The position numbers and the translations under genes are program-made. 34,669 bases of DNA, taken from Slackia isoflavoniconvertens. GTDB lineage: Bacteria; Actinomycetota; Coriobacteriia; Coriobacteriales; Eggerthellaceae. Positions 28,305-34,669 of this stretch are shown here, one piece after another. Under the pieces are notes generated by a model. The model did no database searches and had not been told where the DNA came from. It was given only the letters and a program-made list of their open reading frames with translations. Within the stretch, counting starts at the first letter, position 1; the number at the start of each line of letters is the position of its first letter. Where the stretch lies: contig NZ_QIBZ01000020.1 in NCBI RefSeq assembly GCF_003725955.1, positions 1 to 34,669 on the forward strand. Reading direction: 5' to 3'.

Positions 28305-30650
28305 CTACTTCGCTTTGAGCTTCGTTATGCGGCAGATGTTGGTGTGCTGCGGGTTGCCTTTGGCGAGCGGCGAGGGGCGATACACGGTAAGCGTGTTGAT
28401 GCAGCCTCCGAAGTCGACCTCGCGCCCGCCAATGTGTTGCGCGTCGTACCAGGCGCCTTGTGAAATCGCTACGGTCCCCTCGACGATATCGCTTGTGAGC
28501 TTCGCCGGCAGACACACCTCGCCCTGATGATTTCTCACGAGCACCCTGTTCCCATCAGCGATGCCGCATTTGGCTGCGTCGTTCGCATTCATCCATACCA
28601 CCTGCGGAAACATCGATTTCAGCTTCTCGTCGAATCCCCAGCTCGAATGGATGCGCGCGCGGTCGTGAAAGCCTGTGAGTCGCAGTGGCATTTCGGCATT
28701 GGGGATGCCCGCGTCTGCCCATTCGGGAATATAAGCGGGAATGGGCGCGAGGGTCGAAAGACATGCGAGCGTGTCGCCTTCGCGCAGTTCCCAGCCAGCC
28801 GTGTCGCGCAGTATTGCTTCGCTGAAAAGCTCGATTTTGCCCGATGCGGTCGCAAGCGGATGCTCATCGGGCGATTCGCGGAACGCCTTAAGTGCGACAT
28901 GCGGTCCGCGCCATACGCTCACGATGCCGACACGCTGCGCCTCTTCGAATTCGGGAAGGCCAAGTTCGGGCTGCTGCTCGCGCGTTTCGTCGTAGAGCGC
29001 GCGAATCCAGTCGCCTTCGGTGCGGCCCAGCGTGAATTCTTGCTCGACGCCGAGGCTCGCGGCCATGAGGCGCGCCATCTCGTAGGCGCTTTTCTGCTCA
29101 TCGCGGTGCGTGGGCACAGGCTGGCCCGTGACAATATGACCCCAATCGGCGCCGCCCGAGGTTTGCGATTGCTGCTCGATGCGCAGTAGGTCGGGGAATA
29201 TGACGTCGGCGTATTTCAGCGAATCGCACATCACGGTGTCGATGCCCAAAATGAACTCACATTTGCTCTCGTCGGCGAGTACTTCGTGGGAATGGCGCAC
29301 GTCTGAATGCTGGTTGGTGAGGCTGTTGCCCGCGTAGTTGATGAGGTATTTGATTCCGTGCTCAAGGCGACGCGCGCCGCGAACGCCGCTGTTTTCGGAG
29401 GTCATTTCCTCGCCATGCTCAATGGCGTGAATGGTCTCGAATACGGGGATGCTCGCCGCCACGGGGTTGCGGCCTGCGGGAAGCGAGCTCGAAAGTACGC
29501 GGTGATGCCAAGGATACAGGCCGTTCGACGTACCTTCGAGACCGACGTGGCCGACGAGGCACGGCAACGCCATGGCCGCCCAAGCGCTCCATTCGCCGTT
29601 GCTGCGCCGCTGCGGACCCCAACCCGACAGCACGTGGAGGCGTCGGGCGTCCGCGATGCTGTGCGCAAGCGAACGAATATCGCTTGCCGCGATGCCACAA
29701 ATGCCTTCGGCCCATTCGGGCGTTTTCGCGATGCGGTCATAGCCTTCGCCCGTCACGTAGTCGTGATACGACATGTGCTTGCCGCGGAAAGCTTCCGGCA
29801 TGGTCGCTTCGTCGAAGCCGACGCAGTATGCATGCAGAAAGTCCAGGTCAACGGCATTCTTCTGGATAAGTTCCCACGCAATTGCCGCCACAAGCGCCGC
29901 ATCGGTGCCGGGCGTGATGGGCAACCATTCGACGTTGTTCATGATCGATTCGGTCTTGCGCGGGTCGATGACGATGATGCGCGTGCCCTCCTGCTTTGCC
30001 AGGCGCCGCCATTGTGCGCCGATGTTTGCGCCGCCGTCGTTGGCGACAGTGGGGTTCGCGCCAAAGGCGATTACGAGGTCGGCCGAAAACGCCTGTTCAA
30101 AGGAGCTGCCGTCGTCGGGCTTCATTCCAAAGCAGTATTTCGCGGCCCAGGTGGCCTGCGCGCATGAGTAGTCGTTGTAGCGTGATAGGTAGCCGCCCAA
30201 ACAGTTCATGAGCCTGTTGAAGGGCCGCGCGGTGGTGCAGTTAGCGTTTGTGCCGTAGGCGATGAAGACGGCGTCGTTGCCGAAGCGGTCGATGGCATCG
30301 CGCAGCTTGCTCGATGCGATATCGATTGCCTCGTCCCACGTGATGCGCTCGTAGAGCCCCGATCCTCGCGGCCCCGTGCGTTTGAGCGGCCATTTCAGGC
30401 GCAGCGGGCTTTCGGCCCAGGCGAGCATGCGGCGTCCGCGTACGCAGGCTTGGGGCAGGGGCGTGCCGTCGGGCGTTTCGGCCGCGCACGAACCCACGCG
30501 TGTGACTCGGTCTGCTTCGATATCGAAGCGCAGGGCGCACCGCCCGCCGCAGTTCGCTGCACAGTGGTTCCATATGGTGCGTGCGCCGGAAGGCGGTGCG
30601 CTTGCGGGTGAAGCGTTGACGGCTGGTATGCAGGTGGTTGGTTCGCTCAT
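28305..30650 (-). CDS. DMSO-reductase-family molybdopterin oxidoreductase without a Tat signal
   Basis: 781-residue bis-MGD molybdoenzyme. The N-terminal [4Fe-4S] site is C-x3-C-x3-C with a fourth Cys 31 residues on (Cys30, Cys34, Cys38, Cys69). YNDYSCAQATW (158-168) places Ser162 as the molybdenum ligand, as in DmsA and BisC. GSGLYERITWDEAIDIA, FGANPTVANDGGANIG, IVIDPRKTES, the YADVIFPDLL region and NICRITKLKAK at the end are family features. Unlike most DmsA proteins it has no twin-arginine signal: residues 1-28 are neutral and the sequence upstream of ATG 30650 shows no RR motif. No DmsB or DmsC gene is adjacent. It may act in the cytoplasm or on a separate partner. The symporter lies 124 bp upstream on the same strand and probably delivers the substrate. 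In Eggerthellaceae, relatives reduce sulfoxides, catechols and drugs; the substrate here is unknown. Confidence 0.9.
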   Translation of the reverse strand: MSEPTTCIPAVNASPASAPPSGARTIWNHCAANCGGRCALRFDIEADRVTRVGSCAAETPDGTPLPQACVRGRRMLAWAESPLRLKWPLKRTGPRGSGLYERITWDEAIDIASSKLRDAIDRFGNDAVFIAYGTNANCTTARPFNRLMNCLGGYLSRYNDYSCAQATWAAKYCFGMKPDDGSSFEQAFSADLVIAFGANPTVANDGGANIGAQWRRLAKQEGTRIIVIDPRKTESIMNNVEWLPITPGTDAALVAAIAWELIQKNAVDLDFLHAYCVGFDEATMPEAFRGKHMSYHDYVTGEGYDRIAKTPEWAEGICGIAASDIRSLAHSIADARRLHVLSGWGPQRRSNGEWSAWAAMALPCLVGHVGLEGTSNGLYPWHHRVLSSSLPAGRNPVAASIPVFETIHAIEHGEEMTSENSGVRGARRLEHGIKYLINYAGNSLTNQHSDVRHSHEVLADESKCEFILGIDTVMCDSLKYADVIFPDLLRIEQQSQTSGGADWGHIVTGQPVPTHRDEQKSAYEMARLMAASLGVEQEFTLGRTEGDWIRALYDETREQQPELGLPEFEEAQRVGIVSVWRGPHVALKAFRESPDEHPLATASGKIELFSEAILRDTAGWELREGDTLACLSTLAPIPAYIPEWADAGIPNAEMPLRLTGFHDRARIHSSWGFDEKLKSMFPQVVWMNANDAAKCGIADGNRVLVRNHQGEVCLPAKLTSDIVEGTVAISQGAWYDAQHIGGREVDFGGCINTLTVYRPSPLAKGNPQHTNICRITKLKAK

Positions 30651-30774
30651 GGAATGCCTTGCGTTCGGGAAACTCTGCGAGCCATTGTATGGCTTCGTCG
30701 ACGCCTCTCTGTTTCGTGCGTGTTGCAAGCATCTCGAATCCATCGTTCGTTGAATGGGAGTTTCCGCGCGCCTT

Positions 30775-32349
30775 TTACGCAAGCGGCTCGATTTCCTCCA
30801 GGCCCTCCGCGCGCGCCTCGGCCTCGATTTCGCGGTCGGTCGCGCTCTTTCGGCTCGGCAGCGCGATGTCCATGTCGAAATCAACCGGCTTGGTAGCCAG
30901 GCTCACGAGCGGCACAATCGCGAGCGAGAGCAGCATTGCGAGCGCGCCGCAATTGATGGGGCTTGCGATAAGTGCGTGGCCGAAGAAGCCTGCAATCATG
31001 TTTCCGCTGGTCAGGCTTACGCCCACGATGAAGCTCGTCCACACGGCGGCCTTCGAGATGCGCTTGGAGTACAGGCCCCACAGGAAGGGACCGAGGAAGG
31101 TGCCGGCAAGCGCGCCCCAGCTGATGGACATGAGCTGCGCGATGAACGTGATCGACGAGTTGTACTGCACGAGCGCGATGATCGCGGAAATGGCCACGAA
31201 CGCCACGAGCAGGCCGCGCATCCATGTGAGCTGACGCTTCTCATCCATGTTCTTCACGACGTTGTCTTTCAACAGGTCGAGCGTGAGCGTGCTCGACGAG
31301 GTGAGTACAAGCGAGCTCAAGGTCGACATCGAGGCTGAAAGCACGAGCACGATTACGAGACCGACAAGCAAATCGGGCAGGGTGGAAAGCATGGTGGGAA
31401 TGATGGAATCGTAGATGGGCGTGCCTGCGGCCGACATCTCGATCTGGCCTGAGTACAGGCGTCCGAAGCCGCCGAGGAAATAGCTGCCGCCGGCGACGAC
31501 CATAGCGAAAATCGTTGAGATGATGGCGCCCTGTTTAATGGCGGGGCCGCTTTTGATGGCGTAGAACTTCTGCACCATTTGCGGAAGGCCCCACGTACCG
31601 AGGCTCGTGAGCACCACAACGCCGAGCAGGTTGAGCAAATCGGGTCCGAACATGCTCACGAACGCGCCTTGCAAATCGGGGTTCGTTTCGGCTTGCACGT
31701 GCGACAGGCCGATGACCGCCTGCGAGAAGCCGCCATTGCCGGCGAGCACGGCGCAAATTACGGCGGTGATGCCGAACAGCATCACGATGCCCTGCAGGAA
31801 GTCGTTCACCACGGTGGCCATGTAGCCGCCGAGCACCACGTAAATGCAGGTGATAAGTGCCATGCCGATGACGCATGCCTCGTATGGCAGACCGAACGCC
31901 ATGCCGAACAGGCGCGACAGGCCGTTGTAGACGCTCGCGGTGTAGGGAATGAGGAACACGAAGATGATGGCGGCGGCGGCGATGCGCAGCGCGCGGCTGC
32001 GGTAGCGCTTGCCGAAGAATTCGGGCATGGTGGCAGCACCCAGGCGTTGCGTCATTTCGCGCGTGCGGGGGCCGAGCACCCACCAGGCGAGCAGGCTGCC
32101 CAAAATGGCGTTGCCGATGCCTACCCACGTGGCCGACAGGCCGTATTTCCATCCGAATTGACCGGCGTAGCCGACGAAGATGACGGCCGAGAAGTACGAC
32201 GTGCCGAATGCAAACGCGGAAAGCCAGGGGCCTACGTTGCGGCCGCCCAGAATGAAGCCGGTCACGCTGCCGGCGTGTTTTTGGCACAGGATGCCGATGA
32301 TGATGGCGATTGCCGCGAAGGCGAGCACCATGGTGATTTTTGCGATCAT
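30775..32349 (-). CDS. Sodium:solute symporter (SSS family)
   Basis: 524-residue transporter with about 13 membrane helices. KITMVLAFAAIAIIIGI, ILGGRNVGPWLSAFAFGTSYFSAVIFVGYAGQFGWKYG and WWVLGPRTREMTQRLGAATMPEFFGKRYRSRALR are the sodium-binding and helix 2-3 signatures. ASMSTLSSLVLTSSSTLTLDLL holds the second sodium-site serines and threonines. The C-terminus is a charged cytoplasmic tail (ATDREIEAEARAEGLEEIEPLA). Family members carry proline, pantothenate, acetate or nucleosides; this one cannot be assigned. ATG 32349 is used; the frame continues upstream to 32406 without support. Its ribosome site GGAA is buried in a palindrome ending at the start codon. It leads an operon with the molybdoenzyme, driven from 32765-32794 through a leader of about 410 nt. 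Confidence 0.93.
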   Translation of the reverse strand: MIAKITMVLAFAAIAIIIGILCQKHAGSVTGFILGGRNVGPWLSAFAFGTSYFSAVIFVGYAGQFGWKYGLSATWVGIGNAILGSLLAWWVLGPRTREMTQRLGAATMPEFFGKRYRSRALRIAAAAIIFVFLIPYTASVYNGLSRLFGMAFGLPYEACVIGMALITCIYVVLGGYMATVVNDFLQGIVMLFGITAVICAVLAGNGGFSQAVIGLSHVQAETNPDLQGAFVSMFGPDLLNLLGVVVLTSLGTWGLPQMVQKFYAIKSGPAIKQGAIISTIFAMVVAGGSYFLGGFGRLYSGQIEMSAAGTPIYDSIIPTMLSTLPDLLVGLVIVLVLSASMSTLSSLVLTSSSTLTLDLLKDNVVKNMDEKRQLTWMRGLLVAFVAISAIIALVQYNSSITFIAQLMSISWGALAGTFLGPFLWGLYSKRISKAAVWTSFIVGVSLTSGNMIAGFFGHALIASPINCGALAMLLSLAIVPLVSLATKPVDFDMDIALPSRKSATDREIEAEARAEGLEEIEPLA

Positions 32350-32361
32350 TGGAATTTCCAA
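32349..32361 (-). promoter_or_regulatory. Palindrome that hides the ribosome site of the symporter gene
   Basis: On the minus strand TTGGAA-A-TTCCAA ends on the A of the ATG and contains the GGAA ribosome site. An AATCGGT / ACCGATT stem (with an inner CGCG/CGCG pair) stands immediately before it. The start region could therefore be closed in the free RNA. Confidence 0.4.
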
Positions 32362-32542
32362 TCGGTCTTGCGCGTTTGGGCGCGAACCGATTTCTCGACG
32401 GGGCACCCGTTTGCCCTATTCGCCTCTTGTTGAGAAACCGGACCATGCCCAAATGCGCGAAATTACGCGGACATGGAGGCGCACACGACGGCTGTGGCTG
32501 TACGCGACGCTGGCATGCGACGCGACGAGCGGCCCTCGTGCG

Positions 32543-32647
32543 CTAGAGGTATCGATAGGAATAGAGGTACTCGGGGTAGCGGCCTGTGTGGGCATGGCAG
32601 AAGAAGCCGGCGGCGGCTGCGCGGGTATGTGCGGCGGCGTTGCTCAC
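32543..32647 (-). CDS. Tyrosine-rich leader peptide (34 residues)
   Basis: GTG start at 32647 with a strong ribosome site (AGAAGGAG, 32660-32653, 5 nt spacing), TAG stop at 32545-32543. The peptide begins MSNAAAHTRAAAAGFFC and ends RYPEYLYSYRYL, with five tyrosines among the last eleven residues. It lies within the leader of the symporter/molybdoenzyme operon, about 195 nt before the symporter start codon. Small, regular, well-initiated ORFs with a cluster of one amino acid near the end are the mark of regulatory leader peptides (trpL, hisL, tnaC types). No T-tract terminator follows, so any control would be at translation or Rho-dependent. It is not similar to a known peptide and could be chance, but the ribosome site is among the best in the region. 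Confidence 0.55.
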   Translation of the reverse strand: MSNAAAHTRAAAAGFFCHAHTGRYPEYLYSYRYL

Positions 32648-32764
32648 GCGTGCTCCTTCTAAAACTCGGCCCGGGGAAGCGGGCGACGTGCGCGACCTTC
32701 GTTCGGTGTGCCGTGGGCGTTCATTTCGTCGCGCACGATTCCCGATTGGTCGCGGAATGCGTTT

Positions 32765-32794
32765 AGTATATAGCGGCGAAATCGCACACGTCAA
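32765..32794 (-). promoter_or_regulatory. Promoter of the symporter/molybdoenzyme operon
   Basis: On the minus strand TTGACG (32794-32789), 18-bp spacer, TATACT (32770-32765); TATATA with a 16-bp spacer overlaps. The transcript start near 32758 leaves a leader of about 410 nt before the symporter ATG. Confidence 0.6.
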
Positions 32795-32815
32795 CACTCT
32801 AATGCGCTAAAGTGT
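32794..32815. promoter_or_regulatory. Imperfect dyad upstream of the -35 box
   Basis: ACACT-x-TA ... TA-x-AGTGT, 22 bp with 14 symmetric positions, abuts the -35 box of the symporter operon in the divergent control region shared with the flavoprotein gene. It is a plausible activator or repressor site. Confidence 0.4.
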
Positions 32816-33069
32816 CGTTTTCCGTTGATGGCCGGTTCGCCGTCGAGCCGATTTGCGTTTGTCGGAAATTCCGCGAGCAGTGCACGGTTTTTGTTTCGTC
32901 CGAGCTTCATTCGTCGGGAGTTTCGTATGCTTTCGCGAGCTTTAAGCGTCGCGAGCGATGTATTTGTTGAGGTGTCGCCGAATGTGTCGCGCGGGCGAGT
33001 TCGTTTGTCGGAAACGCTATTATCCCCTTTGGCAAAAAGTTGATCGCGCGTGCGGCTCAGGAGGGAATC

Positions 33070-34338
33070 GTGCATATCGAATCGGAATCATCGTTTGACG
33101 TGGTCGTCGTTGGCGGCGGCATTGCCGGATGCTGCGCGGCGATCGAGGCGGCGCGCGCTGGCGCTTCGGTGTGCCTCGCGAGTGCGTCGGGCGTCTTTTC
33201 CGGCTCGAGCTTCTATCCAGGTACGTGGGGATTGGGGCTTATCGGGCCTCGCGACGCGGCCGATATCGACGATATGGTCGAGACGATTCTGCACGTCGGC
33301 CGCGGCGCTGCCAATGCGGCGCTCGTCGACTCGTTCGTGCGGGGTATTCCCGAGGCTATCGCCGCGCTTGAAGCGATGGGCGTTTCTTTGAAGCGACCCG
33401 CGAATCCCGATGAGCCGCAATACATTCCCTGCTTCGACCATTCGCTGCGTATGTGGCGTGGCCTTGAACGCGATTCGATGGAGCGCGGTTTCGGCCGGGC
33501 TCTTTGCGAAGGGGGAGTTGTTCGCTTCGACGGGTGCGAGCTGCTCGACATTGCCATGGATGGTGGATGTGCGCGCGGCGCGCTGTTCTTCGACCGTTCG
33601 GCCAAACGCTTTCGCGCGGTGTCGTGTGGGGCAATCGTGCTCGCGGGAGGCGGCGTGGCCGGGCTTTACAAGCGCAGCCTTTCTGCTTTGGGCAATTCCG
33701 CAACGGTTCAGGCGATTGCCGCGCGCTGCGGCGCTCGCTTGGTGAATTTGGAATTCATGCAAATCATGCCGGGGCTCGTGTCGCCGCGGCGCAACATCGT
33801 GTTCAACGAGAAGGCGTTTCGGTTCGCGCGTGCCTGGGACGCGTCGGGCGAGCCGATCGCGCGTGATGTTCTTGAGGCTCGCAGCGAGCATGGGCCGTTT
33901 TCGTGCGAGCGAGCCGGTGCGCCGCTCGATTTCGCCATGGAGGCGTGCGGCGATGAGGGCATGGAAATCGCGTGCGACGTGGGTGATGGCTCGCCGGAAT
34001 TCGTGCGCACGTTTTCCGAATGGCTCGAGCGGGAATGCGGCGTTTCGGCGAGCGCCCCTGCGCGTATTGCGCCGTACGCGCACGCGTCGAATGGCGGCAT
34101 CGCGATTGACGAGCATGGCTCGTGCGGCGTGCCGGGCCTGTTCGCGGCCGGCGAATGTACGGGCGGCATGCACGGCGCCGATAGAATCGGCGGCCTCGCG
34201 AGTGCGAATGCGTTGGTTTTTGGCCGCCGCGCGGGCGTTGCTGCGGCGAAATTCGCGAGGGGGTTTGTGGGCGAGTGCGCGGGCGGGGCGCGAATGCGCG
34301 CAGCGAAACCCCCGGTTTCGCAAGCGTGGGCACACTGA
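33070..34338 (+). CDS. FAD-dependent oxidoreductase, fumarate reductase / L-aspartate oxidase-like
   Basis: 422 residues. VVVVGGGIAGCCAAIEAARAGASVCL (about 11-36) is the FAD-binding Rossmann motif. The C-terminal APYAHASNGGIAIDEHGSCGVPGLFAAGECTGGMHGADRIGGLASANALVFGRRAG has the active-site Arg in HGADRIGG and the GLFAAGE FAD loop of the succinate dehydrogenase/fumarate reductase/NadB group. NadB-type members oxidise aspartate for NAD synthesis; fumarate reductase-like members reduce fumarate or other enoates in anaerobes. GTG 33070 is chosen because AGGAGG (33059-33064) stands 5 nt before it. nadA and nadC are not in view. The family usually has a C-terminal helical domain of about 100 residues that is absent here, and a matching segment appears in another frame just beyond the stop (see next entry). 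It is divergent from the symporter operon. Confidence 0.85.
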   Translation: MHIESESSFDVVVVGGGIAGCCAAIEAARAGASVCLASASGVFSGSSFYPGTWGLGLIGPRDAADIDDMVETILHVGRGAANAALVDSFVRGIPEAIAALEAMGVSLKRPANPDEPQYIPCFDHSLRMWRGLERDSMERGFGRALCEGGVVRFDGCELLDIAMDGGCARGALFFDRSAKRFRAVSCGAIVLAGGGVAGLYKRSLSALGNSATVQAIAARCGARLVNLEFMQIMPGLVSPRRNIVFNEKAFRFARAWDASGEPIARDVLEARSEHGPFSCERAGAPLDFAMEACGDEGMEIACDVGDGSPEFVRTFSEWLERECGVSASAPARIAPYAHASNGGIAIDEHGSCGVPGLFAAGECTGGMHGADRIGGLASANALVFGRRAGVAAAKFARGFVGECAGGARMRAAKPPVSQAWAH

Positions 34339-34568
34339 CTTCGGGTTGCGGGCTCGATGTGGGAAGCTGCAGAGATTCCGATGCGGAAGGGATCGCGACC
34401 AAAAGCGATTCTCGCAACGGCCGTTGCGCAGGAGACTCTCGTTTCCGATCGCGCTGTGGGTCGGTTTCGTTTGAAGTCGAGGAACGCGCATATCCTGCAA
34501 GCGGCGCGGCGCTTCGCGAATTGCGCGAAACGATGTCGACGCATTTGTGTTTCGTCAAGAGGATTTGA
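34339..34568 (+). pseudogene. Out-of-frame C-terminal segment of the flavoprotein
   Basis: Beyond the stop of the flavoprotein, the other forward frame is open from about 34275 to 34568 and ends VEERAYPASGAALRELRETMSTHLCFVKRI. The part from ALRELRETMSTHL looks like the first helix of the C-terminal domain of NadB/fumarate reductase flavoproteins (L-R-x-x-M-x-x-H form). The simplest reading is a frameshift between 34275 and 34338, and perhaps a second one near 34555, where a further frame continues with QEDLSKK. A sequencing error, a natural mutation or a programmed shift cannot be told apart here. Confidence 0.4.
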
Positions 34569-34669
34569 GCAAAAAGAGCATCGGAAATTGAGCAGCCTGA
34601 GCATCGGAAGTGCGCACGCTTTCTGAGCGGCTAGCCCTCCTGCATGAGGGCATGGCGGACGCGGTAGGA
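34569..34669. other. Window end, nothing recognised
   Basis: 100 bp, including a repeated GAGCATCGGAA-type word (34578 and 34602). It may hold the end of the decayed flavoprotein tail. Confidence 0.3.

Noticed and set aside
29307-30167. Forward frames opposite the molybdoenzyme
   Set aside because: They mirror the third-codon-position bias of the real minus-strand gene.
30241-30732. Reverse frame starting MLATRTKQRGVDEAIQWLAEF, overlapping the start of the molybdoenzyme gene
   Set aside because: The first 30 residues look protein-like, but the rest is an Arg-rich shadow of the molybdoenzyme and no ribosome site precedes it.
32594-32662. Forward mini-ORF MAEEAGGGCAGMCGG opposite the tyrosine-rich leader peptide
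   Set aside because: It has no ribosome site, and its Gly/Cys bias reflects the opposite strand.

Overview
The window looks like a chromosomal segment of a high-GC, anaerobic actinobacterium, most likely class Coriobacteriia and probably the Eggerthellaceae. I judge this from the GC-rich codon use, from the gene mix (a stand-alone DMSO-reductase-type molybdoenzyme, a NadB/fumarate-reductase-like flavoprotein, a remnant of an EFR1-type flavodoxin-ferredoxin, a helix-turn-helix/PBP molybdate-type regulator, a Mop protein) and from the absence of aerobic respiratory genes. Genus cannot be fixed from the sequence alone. I see no tRNA, rRNA, CRISPR array, insertion sequence or prophage.

Layout. 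1-2435: a GNAT acetyltransferase and an ADP-ribosylglycohydrolase, separated by an AT-rich degenerate repeat tract. 2436-7600: an M16C zinc peptidase and YebC, with a roughly 860-bp non-coding, repeat-rich gap between them. 7655-10500: a WalJ/YycJ-type metallo-beta-lactamase-fold hydrolase (minus), facing a MerR-type regulator and a lipoprotein with two tandem repeat domains. 10593-12864: an accessory patch of visibly lower GC with an XRE repressor, a protein carrying an 11-residue amphipathic repeat, and a RelB/RelE-type toxin-antitoxin pair. 13065-16245: ketopantoate reductase and an unknown 7-helix membrane protein. 16315-17831: MetY with a long structured leader (minus). 18238-19914: a double-Mop molybdate-binding protein and a HTH/PBP regulator. 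20187-21130: a monoacylglycerol-lipase-like hydrolase. 21150-24288: a MarR, iron alcohol dehydrogenase and aldehyde dehydrogenase operon (minus) with two 18-bp dyad operators. 24697-28053: a membrane-anchored unknown, an AGCS amino-acid/cation symporter with an elaborate leader, and a decayed ferredoxin gene. 28305-32815: a sodium:solute symporter and a molybdopterin oxidoreductase in one operon behind a leader of about 410 nt that holds a short, tyrosine-rich ORF (minus). 33070 to the end: a flavoprotein whose C-terminal part seems to be out of frame.

Threads that cross genes. (a) A hairpin repeat of about 33 bp occurs five times (2756, 5866, 6399, 19913, 20125). It acts as a terminator in some places and sits in 5' leaders in others, and the stem shows a compensatory base change. 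(b) A second repeat of about 26 bp is clustered at 5943-6153, with two degenerate relatives at 1485 and 1533. (c) Molybdenum is a theme: the Mop protein, the PBP-type regulator and the molybdoenzyme. (d) Several leaders suggest RNA-level control (MetY, the AGCS transporter, the symporter/molybdoenzyme operon). The tyrosine-rich leader peptide, the mutually exclusive hairpins before the AGCS transporter, and the XRE plus 11-mer-repeat protein pair are the best candidates for undescribed biology.
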